Counted from the first letter of the stretch, positions 26,371-35,843 are shown. The stretch: 64,000 bases of DNA from Banduia mediterranea (GCF_031846245.1 NZ_JAVRIC010000020.1:21177-85176), one strand, 5' to 3'. Program-made: numbers and translations. Notes: generated by a model from the letters alone, not told the origin.

Positions 26371-26409
26371 AATTAAGAATTTTGATGCATTGCGTTGCGA
26401 CACCAAAAG

Positions 26410-26432
26410 CCCCGACTCGTTCGGGGTTTTTT
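26410..26432 (+). terminator. Intrinsic terminator of tRNA-Leu(CAG)
   Basis: CCCCGA-CTCGT-TCGGGG is followed by six T residues, 39 bp after the tRNA 3' end. Flanking ACACCAAAA/TTTTGGTGT sequence can extend the stem. Confidence 0.92.
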
Positions 26433-26808
26433 GGTGTCCCCAAGGTTCTTGATGGCTAGCGCCGACGCAAAGCCGTTGCTCACTCCGGGTAAAACCTCAC
26501 CGCCCATGCCGGCCTGATGCGCCGAACGCAGCCAGTCTGGCGCGCGTCGAATGCCAGGCGATCACTTGCCGCACCCGAAGCCGCACATGGGCGCTTCATT
26601 GTAACTTACCCGGCGCGGTTTCCCGCGCCTTGATCGCTTTGACTTGCAAACCTCAGGCGACCTCCAGACCGCTCGGTCTCGCCCCTGAGATCGGGTCATG
26701 GCCTTGTGAGGACGCTGGGGAGTCAACGAGGCCGCAACACCACAGCGAACAAGCCACCGCTATGACCGGCTTGCTGACCGGACGTCGGACGATGCGCGGA
26801 GGCGTGTA
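26433..26808. other. Gene-free interval between tRNA-Leu and tRNA-Lys
   Basis: About 375 bp without a convincing gene on either strand. A short open frame on plus (26630-26878) runs through the antisense of tRNA-Lys and looks random. One strong hairpin, GGCGCGG-TTTC-CCGCGCC, is at 26612-26629 and has no T tract on either side. No clear terminator for tRNA-Lys can be seen here. Confidence 0.5.
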
Positions 26809-26884
26809 TGGTGGGTCGTGTTGGATTCGAACCAACGACCTACTGGTTAAAAGCCAGCTGCTCTACCGACTGAGCTAACGACCC
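26809..26884 (-). tRNA. tRNA-Lys (TTT)
   Basis: The 76-nt gene on the minus strand starts GGGTCGTTAGCTCAG and ends with an encoded CCA. The anticodon loop CTTTTAA gives TTT, and the T loop is GGTTCGAATCC. It lies downstream of queC on the same strand. Confidence 0.97.
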
Positions 26885-26925
26885 TGAAAACTGATTGATA
26901 CGGCCGGACGGCGGCGCGGGGCGGG

Positions 26926-26954
26926 ATCATACCCGATGAGTCCCTGCATCGGAA
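26926..26954 (-). promoter_or_regulatory. Candidate promoter of tRNA-Lys
   Basis: TTCCGA (26954-26949), a 17-bp spacer and TATGAT (26931-26926) are followed by CCCGCC, a GC-rich discriminator. The -35 is weak (three of six), so this is tentative. Confidence 0.4.
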
Positions 26955-26958
26955 CCCG

Positions 26959-27639
26959 TCAAGCCCGAGCGACGTAGCGGGTCGGGTCGGCAATGCCGGC
27001 GGCTTCGAACCCCTCGCGTCGCAGCCGGCAGGAATCGCAGCGTCCACAGGCGGCGCCGCTGCCGTCAGCTTGATAGCAGGAGACCGTCATCGCATAGTCA
27101 AGCCCCAGCTGCGTGCCGAGCTTGATGATCTCGTCCTTGCCCAGGTCGATCAGGGGTGCGTGGACACGCATCCCCTGCCCTTCGACGCCCGCCTTGGTCG
27201 CGACCGTGGCCAGACGCTCGAAGGCATCGATAAACTCCGGTCGGCAGTCCGGGTAACCGGAATAGTCCACCGCATTGACGCCGACGAATATGTCGTGCGC
27301 TTCCAGCACCTCGGCCCAACCCAGCGCCAGTGACAGAAACAGGGTATTGCGAGCCGGAACGTAGGTCGATGGAATTCCAGTCGACGGTGCCTCCGGAACG
27401 ACCTGACTCAGATCGGTCAGCGAGGAACCTCCGATGCCGGCCAGATTCACATCCATCACCCGATGCTGGACAGCACCGAGGGCGGCGGCGACCCGGGCCG
27501 CAGCCTCAATCTCTGCGAGGTGCCGCTGCCCATACGACACCGACAATGCGTGACACTCGAATCCGGCATCGCGCGCCGCCGCCAGAACCGTGGCGGAATC
27601 AAGTCCGCCGGACAGCAGAATGACCGCAGGCTTCCTCAT
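26959..27639 (-). CDS. queC: 7-cyano-7-deazaguanine synthase QueC
   Basis: QueC converts carboxy-deazaguanine to preQ0 in queuosine synthesis using ATP and ammonia. The 226-residue protein has the PP-loop [28 protein letters not shown], and the Zn-binding [18 protein letters not shown] cluster. The start is ATG 27639 (MRKPAVILL), which overlaps the queE stop (ATGA). A longer open frame upstream has no family similarity. Confidence 0.97.
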   Translation of the reverse strand: MRKPAVILLSGGLDSATVLAAARDAGFECHALSVSYGQRHLAEIEAAARVAAALGAVQHRVMDVNLAGIGGSSLTDLSQVVPEAPSTGIPSTYVPARNTLFLSLALGWAEVLEAHDIFVGVNAVDYSGYPDCRPEFIDAFERLATVATKAGVEGQGMRVHAPLIDLGKDEIIKLGTQLGLDYAMTVSCYQADGSGAACGRCDSCRLRREGFEAAGIADPTRYVARA

Positions 27640-28325
27640 TTTCCGGCGACGTCTCCCCACAATTGCTTGTGCATTTGTACCTGCATGCGCACCGGCAAGC
27701 GGTCCGCAACGATCCAGTCCGCAAGCTCGCGCGGGCTGACTTGCTGATGACTGGGTGAAAACAGAATTTCGCAGCGCCCGACGAGACCGAGGCTGTCGAC
27801 GCGGCAGCGCGCCCAATCGTAGTCATTACGGCTGCAGATCACGAACTTCACCTGATCGTGTGCCGTGAGGTCTTCGAAGTGATCCCAAAGCATTCGCTGG
27901 GACTCGCCGGAATCGGGTGTCTTGATGTCGACGATGCGCGCGACGCGGCGGTCGATGCCGGTGACGTCAAGCGCGCCGCTGGTTTCCAGTGAGACCGTCA
28001 GGCCGGCGTCGCAAAGCCTTTGCAGCAGCTCACGGCAATTGCGCTGTGCCAGCGGCTCACCGCCGGTGACGCAGACATGCCGCACACCATAGTCGCGGGT
28101 TTGATCGACGATTTCGTCAAGACTCTTCCAGTGTCCGCCGTGAAACGCGTAGGCGGTGTCGCAATACTGGCAACGTAGAGGGCAACCGGTAAGCCGCACG
28201 AAAACGCTTGGCAGACCCACATAGGTGGATTCACCTTGCAATGAGACGAAAATCTCGGTGATCTTGAGCCGCGCGGCCTGAGCTGCGGGCGCGGCGAGGA
28301 GGGTCGCGGTCGATGTTGCCGTCAC
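27636..28325 (-). CDS. queE: 7-carboxy-7-deazaguanine synthase QueE
   Basis: A radical SAM enzyme that makes 7-carboxy-7-deazaguanine, the substrate of QueC. The 229-residue protein has [22 protein letters not shown], the [4Fe-4S] motif [19 protein letters not shown], and LETSGALDV. An extra about 20 residues rich in Ala precede the core. It begins one base after the cpoB stop and overlaps queC, so the queuosine genes are appended to the tol-pal operon, as in several gammaproteobacteria. Confidence 0.97.
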   Translation of the reverse strand: MTATSTATLLAAPAAQAARLKITEIFVSLQGESTYVGLPSVFVRLTGCPLRCQYCDTAYAFHGGHWKSLDEIVDQTRDYGVRHVCVTGGEPLAQRNCRELLQRLCDAGLTVSLETSGALDVTGIDRRVARIVDIKTPDSGESQRMLWDHFEDLTAHDQVKFVICSRNDYDWARCRVDSLGLVGRCEILFSPSHQQVSPRELADWIVADRLPVRMQVQMHKQLWGDVAGK

Positions 28326-28326
28326 T

Positions 28327-29115
28327 TCATCCCTGCTGCAGTCGCTGACGCGCGAGTCCGGCGGCCGTGGAATCGGGATATTCGCGCGTCACGCGTTCGA
28401 GCGTCGCTCGACCGGCGGCGGTCTGCTTCAACTCAAGCTGCGAGAACCCGAGCTTGAGCAAAGCGTCCGGCGCGCGCTCCGAGCGCGGAAAGCGGCTCAG
28501 CAAATCCCGGTAGCTGCCAAGTGCGGCATTGTAGTCGCGCTTGAAATAATTGGCCTCACCCATCCAGTACAGCGCATCGTCTGCCATCGGGCCTTGCGGC
28601 CAGTTGGCAAGCTGGTTCTGGAAGCCGAGCAGAGCGTCATCGAACTTGCCGCCACGCAGCAGTTCGAATGCCTTCAGATAGGCTTGTTGCTCACCCGGTG
28701 ACGGTGTTCCGCCAGACGCGCCGGATGAGGAGGAGGACGCACCCGGCGATCCGCCGGGTGCGAAGCCCCCACCCCCGCTCTCGATTTTTTGCAGACGACC
28801 ATCGAGATCGGTGTACAGCTTTTGCTGCTGCTGCTTCATGCGGTCAAGCTGATACTGCAACTGCTCGACCTGGCCGCGCAGATCGCGCAGTTCGTCGGAC
28901 ACGTTGACGCCATTGCCGCTCTGGGCAAGACGTGTCATTGCATCGACGCGCCGCGAGACGTCGGTGAGCTTGGTCTCGACCGATTGAAGCCGTCGTTCCT
29001 CGGGAGACAGATTGTCAGGGCTGCCGTTTATCGGTCCGCCAAAATCCGCGCAGCCTGCCAGTGACAGCGCGACGACCAGCAGGCTCGGTGTAATAAAGGA
29101 TCGAATCAGCAGCAT
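28327..29115 (-). CDS. cpoB: Tol-Pal system protein CpoB/YbgF, lipoprotein form
   Basis: CpoB coordinates outer-membrane constriction with PBP1b during division. The 262-residue protein has a coiled coil (about residues 40-105, LRDLRGQVEQLQYQLDRMKQQQQ in pieces), a Gly/Ser-rich linker (SSSSSGASGG) and C-terminal TPRs (YLKAFELLRGGKFDDALLGFQ, DALYWMGEANYFKRDYNAAL). The N-terminus has a lipobox, SLAGC with Cys22 and Ala at +2, whereas E. coli CpoB is a soluble periplasmic protein. It lies between pal and queE. Confidence 0.94.
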   Translation of the reverse strand: MLLIRSFITPSLLVVALSLAGCADFGGPINGSPDNLSPEERRLQSVETKLTDVSRRVDAMTRLAQSGNGVNVSDELRDLRGQVEQLQYQLDRMKQQQQKLYTDLDGRLQKIESGGGGFAPGGSPGASSSSSGASGGTPSPGEQQAYLKAFELLRGGKFDDALLGFQNQLANWPQGPMADDALYWMGEANYFKRDYNAALGSYRDLLSRFPRSERAPDALLKLGFSQLELKQTAAGRATLERVTREYPDSTAAGLARQRLQQG

Positions 29116-29164
29116 ATTAACCTGTCTCCCTCAGGACGGGCGCTTGGAAAGCGCCGGATTGCCT

Positions 29165-29192
29165 TACGGATAAACGATTACGGATAAACGAT
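29165..29192. repeat. 14-bp perfect tandem duplication across the pal stop codon
   Basis: The 14-bp unit TACGGATAAACGAT occurs twice head to tail. On the minus strand the first copy encodes the end of Pal (IVYP, stop) and the second follows the stop codon. Confidence 0.9.
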
Positions 29193-29696
29193 TTCGACGC
29201 GACGGTTCTGAGTCCAGGCGGACTCGTCATGTCCCAGCGCAACCGGACGCTCCTCACCATAGCTGACGACGCTGATCTGCTGCGGCGACACGCCACGCAG
29301 TTCCAGCGCCTGCGCTACGGCAGAAGAACGACGCTCACCAAGTCCGACATTGTACTCGCGCGTGCCGCGCTCGTCGGTATGCCCTTCAAGCCGGACGCGG
29401 GTGTTCGGATTGGCGGTCAGGTACTTGGCGTGATTGGCGATGATCGTCTGGGATTCGGCGCCGAGATCAGCACTGTCGAACTCGAAGTAGATGAGGGTCT
29501 GGGAGATATCGGGACCGTTCATCGAGCTGTCGACCGGCCGACCGATCGGGCTGTCATAACCCGAGTTTCCGGAGGTACTCATTCCGGTGTCGGCGGGCGC
29601 GGTGGCGTCCGAAGACAGCTTCTTGCCGGAACTGGCGCAACCGGTGAGCACGGCCCCTGACAGCAGCACGGACACAACCAGCAGTTTCGTATTCAT
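29178..29696 (-). CDS. pal: Peptidoglycan-associated lipoprotein Pal
   Basis: Pal anchors the outer membrane to peptidoglycan and interacts with TolA and TolB. The 172-residue precursor has a lipobox LTGC (Cys20), a disordered Ser/Thr/Gly-rich linker, and the OmpA-like domain with IYFEFDSADLG, RLEGHTDERGTREYN and NRRVEIVYP. The start is ATG 29696 (MNTKLLVVS). The frame is open for 28 more codons without similarity. It lies 43 bp after tolB. The stop codon lies in a 14-bp tandem duplication. Confidence 0.98.
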   Translation of the reverse strand: MNTKLLVVSVLLSGAVLTGCASSGKKLSSDATAPADTGMSTSGNSGYDSPIGRPVDSSMNGPDISQTLIYFEFDSADLGAESQTIIANHAKYLTANPNTRVRLEGHTDERGTREYNVGLGERRSSAVAQALELRGVSPQQISVVSYGEERPVALGHDESAWTQNRRVEIVYP

Positions 29697-29739
29697 GGGA
29701 CACAACTCCTTGCAGGACACAAAAACAAAGTGGCGCGTT

Positions 29740-31032
29740 TTATGGTGTGAAGGGAGACCATGCCGGTTCGCGCACATCACCGGCCTGTCTCAAACGCTGT
29801 CGGATACGCCCGTCGGCTGAAACTGTCGCCAGTTCCGCCCCCGAACGTCCCTGTGTTGCATAGATGATGACCTGACCGTTCGGCGCAAAGCTCGGACTCT
29901 CGTCCAGCGGCCCATTGCTGAGCACGCGCATGTCACGGGTCGCCAGATCCAGCAAGGCGATACGGTAACCACCACTGTTATTGACCAGGGCGAGACTCTT
30001 GCCGTCCGGCGAGAATTTCGCGTCCAGATTCTGCTTGCCTTCGAAGCTCAGGCGCACCGGCGTACCGCCGGTCGCCGGCACCTTGTAGATCTGTGCGGAG
30101 CCGCCGCGGTCGGACGTGAACACCAGGGTGCTGCCGTCCGGCGACCAGTCCGGCTCCGTGTCGATGCCCCAGTGGTCGGTGATCTGGGTCTTCTGCCCGG
30201 TCGCGAGATCGACCACGAAAATGTCGGGATTGCGCTCATACGACAGCGCGACCGCCAGCTTGCGCCCGTCCGGCGACCATGCTGGCGCGCCGTTGATCCC
30301 CTTTTCAGACAGCACCTTGCGGGCCTTGCCGCTCAGACGGTCCTGCACATAGATGCCGGAACGACCGTTTTCGAACGACACGTAGGCGAGTTGCTTCTTG
30401 TCCGGCGACCAAGCCGGCGACATGATCGTTTCGCGCGAAGTCAGCACCGGCTGCGGGTTGTAGCCGTCGGCATCCGCCACCAGCAGCTGATAGGTGCGGT
30501 TCTTGCCCGATCCGGCAGCCGTGATGTAGGCCACCTGCGTATTGAAATAGCCGCGAAATCCGGTGAGCTGCTCGTAGATCTTGTCGGCAATCGTATGCGC
30601 GGTGTAGCGCAGCGCACGCGGATCGCGCACCGGCGCCATCTGCTCGTTGAGCGTGGTCTTGGCACCAAACACGTCCAGCAGCGCGAAGCGCGCACCGTAG
30701 CCGCCGAGCGCGTTCGTCAGCGTACCGACCACGAGTTGCTCGGTGCCCAGGCTGCGCCAGTTGCGGAAATCGACCAGCGCCGGATCATTGGGTCGCTCCA
30801 GCATGTCGCGCCGCGCCAATGGCTCGAACAGGCCGGTGCGCGACAGGTCCGATTCGATGATCTGCGCCACATCCACCGGCACGTCCGGTCCGGACTGGAA
30901 CGGCACCACGGCAATCGGCGTGGCGCGGATGTCACCACCGCTGATCGTGAATTCAAGCTGTGCCCCGACCTGCGGAATGAAACTCAGGGCGAGCAGAAGG
31001 ACGGCGATTCGTTGTGCGTTTCGAATTTTCAT
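29740..31032 (-). CDS. tolB: Tol-Pal system beta-propeller protein TolB
   Basis: The periplasmic partner that cycles between Pal and TolA. The 430-residue precursor has a signal peptide to about residue 24 (PQVGA-Q), the N-terminal TolB domain (IAVVPFQSGPDVPVDVAQII) and a six-bladed propeller with repeated AWSPDGRKLA-type motifs (SPAWSPDKKQLAYVS, EPDWSPDGSTLVFTSDRGG). Its ATG shares one base with the tolA stop (TAATG). Confidence 0.98.
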   Translation of the reverse strand: MKIRNAQRIAVLLLALSFIPQVGAQLEFTISGGDIRATPIAVVPFQSGPDVPVDVAQIIESDLSRTGLFEPLARRDMLERPNDPALVDFRNWRSLGTEQLVVGTLTNALGGYGARFALLDVFGAKTTLNEQMAPVRDPRALRYTAHTIADKIYEQLTGFRGYFNTQVAYITAAGSGKNRTYQLLVADADGYNPQPVLTSRETIMSPAWSPDKKQLAYVSFENGRSGIYVQDRLSGKARKVLSEKGINGAPAWSPDGRKLAVALSYERNPDIFVVDLATGQKTQITDHWGIDTEPDWSPDGSTLVFTSDRGGSAQIYKVPATGGTPVRLSFEGKQNLDAKFSPDGKSLALVNNSGGYRIALLDLATRDMRVLSNGPLDESPSFAPNGQVIIYATQGRSGAELATVSADGRIRQRLRQAGDVREPAWSPFTP

Positions 31033-31997
31033 TACGGCTCGAAGGTCGTGATCAACTCTCGTTCAAAGGCGCTGGGCTCACTCGGAAGTGGCAGCGGGCT
31101 CGATTTAAGATAGGCGTTTACGACCGACTGATCGATCAGGGCACTGCCGCAACTTTCCAGGACTCTCGCGCTGGTGACGGTCCCGTCTGGTAACAGATTG
31201 ACCTGAACCCTGCATGAGAAATCCTGCCCGCCGGTGGCGGAGCGCTGCCAGTTGGGCCGCACCTTGGCGATGATTCTTGCGGCCCAGTCTCTCTGCGCGG
31301 AGGTGCGTGCACGGTCGGCTTCCTCGGCCAGCATCTGCTGGCGGAAGCGTTCCTCCTCAGCCTTGCGACGCGCCTCCTCGGCCGCCTTGCGGCGAGCTTC
31401 GGCTTCAGCCTTGCGCCTGGCTTCTGCTTCCGCCTTGCGCTTGGCTTCGGCCTGACGTTTGGCTTCCGCTTCGGCCTCCGCCTTACGCTTGGTCTCTTCT
31501 TCCGCCTTGCGCTTGGCCTCTTCCTCGGCCTTGCGCTGCGCTTCGGCCTCCGCCTGGCGCTTCGCCTCGGCCGCTGCTTCGGCCTTGCGCTGAGCTTCAG
31601 CCTCGGCCTTGCGCTGCTGCTCAGCGCGCCGCTTGGCTTCTTCCTGCGCGCGCGCCTTGTCGCGGGCCTCATCCTGCTTGCGGCGCTCGGCCTCGGCACG
31701 TTCGCGAGCTTCGTCGGCGGCCTGCTGGCGACGTTGCTGTTCGGCAATCGCCTTGCGCGCCTGTTCCGCCTCGGCACGTTTCTGAATCTCAGGATCCGGC
31801 TTTTCAGGTTCGGGTTCGACCTCCGGTTCTTCAAGCTGCGTCGGCTGCGGCGCTCCGGTGCGGTCGTCAATCAGAACGGCCTCGATCACGGGGAGAGCCT
31901 CGACCTTCTTCGACATGAACGGCAGGCCGAAAAACATCAGCAGCAACAGCGCAACATGCAATGCGCCGGCGATCAGCAAGTGTCGCGTGGAGATCAT
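31032..31997 (-). CDS. tolA: Cell envelope integrity protein TolA
   Basis: TolA spans the periplasm and transmits proton-motive energy from TolQR to Pal. The 321-residue protein has one membrane helix (about residues 6-27), a proline/glutamate-rich stretch, a very long helical domain II built of Ala/Lys/Glu/Arg repeats (about residues 60-225, for example AEAQRKAEAAAEAKRQAE), and the C-terminal domain III (WAARIIAKVRPNWQRSA, SCRVQVNLLPDGTV). The start is ATG 31997 (MISTRHLL), 22 bp after tolR. The DNA of domain II is internally repetitive and could vary in length between strains. Confidence 0.96.
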   Translation of the reverse strand: MISTRHLLIAGALHVALLLLMFFGLPFMSKKVEALPVIEAVLIDDRTGAPQPTQLEEPEVEPEPEKPDPEIQKRAEAEQARKAIAEQQRRQQAADEARERAEAERRKQDEARDKARAQEEAKRRAEQQRKAEAEAQRKAEAAAEAKRQAEAEAQRKAEEEAKRKAEEETKRKAEAEAEAKRQAEAKRKAEAEARRKAEAEARRKAAEEARRKAEEERFRQQMLAEEADRARTSAQRDWAARIIAKVRPNWQRSATGGQDFSCRVQVNLLPDGTVTSARVLESCGSALIDQSVVNAYLKSSPLPLPSEPSAFERELITTFEP

Positions 31998-32019
31998 GAC
32001 GAAAGCGTGATTACCGGGC

Positions 32020-32466
32020 TCAGTTGCGCGGCTTCGGATCAGGCGCGTCGGTGACGAATCCGATTTTTGACGCACCAGCGGCCTGCAGCAGACCCATGCC
32101 GCGCGCCACACTCTCGTAGTCCGCTCGCGCGTCGGCGCGCACCAGAATCATCGTTTCGGGCTTGTTGCGAAGCACCGCGCCTACACGATTCATCACCTCG
32201 TCCTCGGCCAGCGCCTGATCCCGGCCTTCACCGACGTCCAGAAAGAATTCACCCTTGCCATTGACGTACAGACTCACCGGCTCGTCGTTCTGCTGGATCG
32301 ATTCGGCCGTGACCTTGGGCAGCTCCACTTCGATCCCCGGCGTGAGCAAGGGCGCGGTGACCATGAAAATGATCAGCAGCACCAGCATGACGTCGATATA
32401 GGGGACCACATTGATCTCATGCGACAGCTTGCGCTTGCGCAGCAGGCTCGGAACGGCGGCGCTCAT
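32020..32466 (-). CDS. tolR: Tol-Pal proton-channel protein TolR
   Basis: An ExbD/TolR-family protein of 148 residues. It has a basic N-terminus, one membrane helix with the proton-carrying Asp in INVVPYIDVMLVLLIIFMV, and a periplasmic domain (GIEVELPKV, ILVRADARADYESVARGM). Its ATG overlaps the tolQ stop (ATGA). Confidence 0.98.
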   Translation of the reverse strand: MSAAVPSLLRKRKLSHEINVVPYIDVMLVLLIIFMVTAPLLTPGIEVELPKVTAESIQQNDEPVSLYVNGKGEFFLDVGEGRDQALAEDEVMNRVGAVLRNKPETMILVRADARADYESVARGMGLLQAAGASKIGFVTDAPDPKPRN

Positions 32467-33149
32467 TTCGCCGAGCCCCCGCCGCGCAGACCGCGCTCGA
32501 GGATACCGGTGAGCTCCTCGGCAAAAGTGGCGAAGCGCAAGGTGATGCGTTCAACCTGGGTGCTGAAGGCATTGTAGGCGACCACGGCCGGAATCGCCGC
32601 GAACAGGCCGGCGGCGGTGGCGATCAGCGCTTCGGCAATACCCGGCGCGACCATGGCGATCGAAGCCTGCTTGACGTTACCGATGGCGATGAATGCACTC
32701 ATGATGCCCCAGACGGTGCCGAACAGACCGACGTAGGGGCTGACCGAGCCGATCGTGGCGAGCATTGGCAGACCGGATTCGAGCCGCTCGATTTCGCGGA
32801 TCTGAGCCACCCGCAGCGAACGCTCGATCGAACTGACCGCGTCGGACGGGTCCACGCCGGGATTCTGGCGCTGGCGCAGGAATTCCTCGTAGCCCGCCTG
32901 AAACACCGCGGACATTCCACTTTCCGCCTTGTCGCGCCGCACCGCCTCGTGCAGGTCGTTGAGATTGCCGCCGGACCAGAAGCGTTCTTCGAAACGATCG
33001 GCGTTCTTGCGCGTGCGGCTCAGCAGAGCCCGCTTGCCGATGATCATCGCCCACGATAGCACCGATGCGATCAGCAGGACCAGCAACACAAACTTAGCCA
33101 GGACCGTGGCCTGCCCAATGAGATAGGGAATGGACAGCTGCGCGTTCAA
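32463..33149 (-). CDS. tolQ: Tol-Pal proton-channel protein TolQ
   Basis: An ExbB/TolQ-family protein of 228 residues that forms the stator channel with TolR. Three membrane helices are visible: near residues 15-35, near 135-155 (LATIGSVSPYVGLFGTVWGI) and near 170-195 (GIAEALIATAAGLFAAIPAVVAYN). Its ATG overlaps the ybgC stop (ATGA). Confidence 0.98.
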   Translation of the reverse strand: MNAQLSIPYLIGQATVLAKFVLLVLLIASVLSWAMIIGKRALLSRTRKNADRFEERFWSGGNLNDLHEAVRRDKAESGMSAVFQAGYEEFLRQRQNPGVDPSDAVSSIERSLRVAQIREIERLESGLPMLATIGSVSPYVGLFGTVWGIMSAFIAIGNVKQASIAMVAPGIAEALIATAAGLFAAIPAVVAYNAFSTQVERITLRFATFAEELTGILERGLRGGGSAK

Positions 33150-33556
33150 GACTTCTCTCCTTGTAACAACTCAGGCGGTATCGCCCGTGGCCGGAACGTG
33201 TGGGTGTCGACGCACGCGATCTTGACGAGCGCGTCGCAGAGAACCTGCTCAGCGCCAGCACGTTGGATTCTCTGGTTGAAGGCAAGCGTCACACGCCCCA
33301 TTCCGCCGATCTCGGTGTGGATGTCGAGTTCGTCATCGAGGCGTGCGGGCTTCTGGAAGCGCAACTCCATTCGCGCCACCGTAAAAGCGAAGCCTGCTTT
33401 CTCAAGTAGATACTGCTGTGAAAAGCCGAGCGCGCGCAACCACTCAGTGCGTCCGCGTTCGAACCAGCGCAGATAATTGGCGTGATAGACCACGCCGCTC
33501 AGATCGGTGTCTTCGTAGTACACGCGGACACGCCACGTCGACGGAATCACGTCCAC
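33146..33556 (-). CDS. ybgC: Acyl-CoA thioesterase YbgC
   Basis: A hotdog-fold thioesterase of 136 residues that opens the tol-pal operon. It has VRVYYEDTDLSGVVYHANYLRWFERGRTEWL in overlapping family motifs, with the catalytic Asp in YEDTD. A GTG at 33556 is taken as start, with GGGGAA upstream; the second GTG two codons on is also possible. A TATACT hexamer about 85 bp upstream may be part of the operon promoter, but its -35 is poor. Confidence 0.95.
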   Translation of the reverse strand: MDVIPSTWRVRVYYEDTDLSGVVYHANYLRWFERGRTEWLRALGFSQQYLLEKAGFAFTVARMELRFQKPARLDDELDIHTEIGGMGRVTLAFNQRIQRAGAEQVLCDALVKIACVDTHTFRPRAIPPELLQGEKS

Positions 33557-33697
33557 TTCCCCTTTTTCTGATCGCGTGAGCGTGGTGAAGCAAAGGCTGT
33601 TCCGTGACGAACCGGCAATGGCGGCGCAGTATAGATTCGCTCTCTGACTGATGGCTGAATGCCAACGCGAAACTGTCGTGATTTCTGAAACAAGATG

Positions 33698-34732
33698 TCA
33701 GACTTCCGGTGGAAACAGTTCCGACGGCACCGGAGTCCTCGGCTTGAGCCCGAAATGGGTATAGGCGATGGAGCCGGCAATGCGTCCGCGTGGTGTTCGC
33801 ATGAGGTAACCCTGCTGGATCAGGAAGGGTTCGATCACGTCCTCGACCGTGTCCCGCGACTCGCCGATCGCGGCGGCCAATGAATCGACGCCGGCCGGAC
33901 CGCCCTCGAAGCGCTCGATCAGCGTCATCAGCAGCTTGCGGTCCATGACGTCGAAGCCGTGGGAATCGACGTCGAGCATGTCCATCGCATCATGCGCCAC
34001 CGGTGCCGTGATGTCGCCATCCGCGCGCACCTGCGCGAAATCCCGGACGCGGCGCAGCAGGCGATTGGCGATCCGCGGCGTGCCCCGTGCACGACGCGCG
34101 ATTTCCAATGCGCCCGCTGCGTCGATCGGAACATCCAGGATGCCGCCGGAACGGCGGACGATGGAGGTGAGATCTTCGATCGAATAGAACTGCAGGCGCT
34201 GGACGATGCCGAAACGGTCGCGCAGCGGGCTGGTGAGGCTGCCGGCACGCGTAGTGGCTCCCACCAGCGTGAAGGACGGCAGATCGAGCCGGATCGAACG
34301 CGCCGCCGGTCCCTCCCCGATCATGATGTCGAGCTGGCAGTCCTCCATCGCCGGATACAGCACTTCCTCGATGACCGGGCTCAATCGGTGGATTTCGTCG
34401 ACGAACAAGACGTCGCGCGGTTCGAGATTGGTCAACAGCGCGGCGAGATCACCGGGACGCTCCAGAACCGGGCCGGAGGTCTGGCGCAGATTGACGCCGA
34501 GTTCCTCCGCCAGGATGTGTGCGAGCGTGGTCTTGCCGAGGCCTGGTGGGCCGTAGATCAGCACATGATCCAGCGCCTCGTTACGACGACGCGCAGCCTC
34601 CACGAAAATCTGCATCTGTTCGCGGACCACCGGCTGACCGACATAGTCCGCCAGCCGTTTGGGGCGGATCTGATGCTCGATGCCGGCCTCGTCTCCGGCG
34701 GCGTTCGGCGAGATGAAGCGGTCTTCGCTCAT
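33698..34732 (-). CDS. ruvB: Holliday junction branch migration helicase RuvB
   Basis: The AAA+ motor of the RuvAB complex. The 344-residue protein has [11 protein letters not shown], Walker [31 protein letters not shown], the sensor region [20 protein letters not shown], and a C-terminal winged helix ([21 protein letters not shown]). Its ATG overlaps the ruvA stop (ATGA). Confidence 0.98.
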   Translation of the reverse strand: MSEDRFISPNAAGDEAGIEHQIRPKRLADYVGQPVVREQMQIFVEAARRRNEALDHVLIYGPPGLGKTTLAHILAEELGVNLRQTSGPVLERPGDLAALLTNLEPRDVLFVDEIHRLSPVIEEVLYPAMEDCQLDIMIGEGPAARSIRLDLPSFTLVGATTRAGSLTSPLRDRFGIVQRLQFYSIEDLTSIVRRSGGILDVPIDAAGALEIARRARGTPRIANRLLRRVRDFAQVRADGDITAPVAHDAMDMLDVDSHGFDVMDRKLLMTLIERFEGGPAGVDSLAAAIGESRDTVEDVIEPFLIQQGYLMRTPRGRIAGSIAYTHFGLKPRTPVPSELFPPEV

Positions 34733-35316
34733 CGGACCGCGCGCTTGAGCGCTTCGCGAATGATCTGTTCAGCCGTCATGTCGTCCTTGTACACCGAATC
34801 GGTGAGTTTCTGCGCCTCCGGCACGCGGTAACCCAAGGCCAACAATGCACCGCGAGCCTCCTGCAGCGGCGAAGCGTAGGAGCCGGCCGCCGCCGAATCC
34901 GCGGCGGTGCCGCCCGCCGCGTCGCGATCACGCATTTCCACCAGCAGACGTTCACCGGTCTTCTTGCCGATACCGGGGACTTTCACGAGCTTGGCGGCAT
35001 CGCCGGCATGCACACAGTTCCAGAATTCGTCGACGCTGATGCCTGACAGAATCGCCAGGCCGATTTTCGGGCCCACGCCCGAAATCCGGATCAACTGCCG
35101 AAACAGACTCTTCTCGTTCTCGCTGCCGAAACCGTAGAGCAGTTGGGCATCCTCGCGCACCACGAAATGCGTGTGCAGGCTGACACGTTCGCCGACCGGC
35201 GGCAATTTGAAGAACGTGGACATCGGCGCTTCCAACTCGTAGCCGATGCCGCCCACATCGATCAGCAATGACGGCGGCTGCTTGGCGGCCAGTACGCCGG
35301 TAATTCGCCCGATCAT
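34729..35316 (-). CDS. ruvA: Holliday junction branch migration protein RuvA
   Basis: RuvA tetramers hold the four-way junction for RuvB. The 195-residue protein has the OB-fold domain [20 protein letters not shown], helix-hairpin-helix domains ([34 protein letters not shown]) and the C-terminal RuvB-binding domain after an Ala/Gly-rich linker. The start is ATG 35316, which overlaps the ruvC stop (ATGA). Confidence 0.97.
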   Translation of the reverse strand: MIGRITGVLAAKQPPSLLIDVGGIGYELEAPMSTFFKLPPVGERVSLHTHFVVREDAQLLYGFGSENEKSLFRQLIRISGVGPKIGLAILSGISVDEFWNCVHAGDAAKLVKVPGIGKKTGERLLVEMRDRDAAGGTAADSAAAGSYASPLQEARGALLALGYRVPEAQKLTDSVYKDDMTAEQIIREALKRAVR

Positions 35317-35831
35317 CGACGCCTCCATCGCAAGGCCGGCGAATCCACCGGCATGTGTTTCTGTGTGGCACTGACGTGGGCATGACACAGAGCCACCGCA
35401 AGCGCGTCCGACGCATCCTCCGCCGGCGACTCGTCGAGGTTCAGCAACACACGAACCATATGCTGAACCTGAACCTTCTCCGCGCGACCACGGCCCACGA
35501 TCGCACGCTTGATCTCGGCCGGCGCGTACTCGGACACTTCCAGCCCCTGCATGCCGAGCGCGCAGACCGCGGCGCCGCGCGCCTGTCCCAGCGTCAGCGC
35601 GGACTGCACGTTGCGGTTGACGAAGACCTGCTCGACGGCGGCCTGATCCGGTTGGTGTTCGAGCAGCAATGCGGAGAGTTCACGAAAGATCAGAGTCAGA
35701 CGTCGCGGCAGCGGGCCATCGCCGCAGCGAATCACCCCATGCGCCAAATGCCGTGTCCGCGGACCGTCGGTCAGGATCAGACCGTAGCCGGTCAGGCGCG
35801 ATCCGGGATCGATTCCGAGTATCCGCGCCAT
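35313..35831 (-). CDS. ruvC: Crossover junction endodeoxyribonuclease RuvC
   Basis: The resolvase that cuts Holliday junctions. The 172-residue protein has RILGIDPGSRLTGYGLI with the first catalytic Asp, AAVEQVFVNRNVQSALTLGQARG with Glu, and SPAEDASDALAVALCHAH with the C-terminal Asp pair. It lies 12 bp after yebC and overlaps ruvA. Confidence 0.98.
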   Translation of the reverse strand: MARILGIDPGSRLTGYGLILTDGPRTRHLAHGVIRCGDGPLPRRLTLIFRELSALLLEHQPDQAAVEQVFVNRNVQSALTLGQARGAAVCALGMQGLEVSEYAPAEIKRAIVGRGRAEKVQVQHMVRVLLNLDESPAEDASDALAVALCHAHVSATQKHMPVDSPALRWRRR

Positions 35832-35843
35832 CGAGCGCGGGGC

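Noticed and set aside
26371..26808. Integrated element at the tRNA-Leu 3' end
   Set aside because: No integrase gene and no repeat of the tRNA 3' end was seen downstream; the interval is short and ends in tRNA-Lys.
31250..31800. Repeat array in tolA as a mobile or CRISPR-like repeat
   Set aside because: The repeats are degenerate codons for the Ala/Lys/Glu helical domain of TolA and are in frame.
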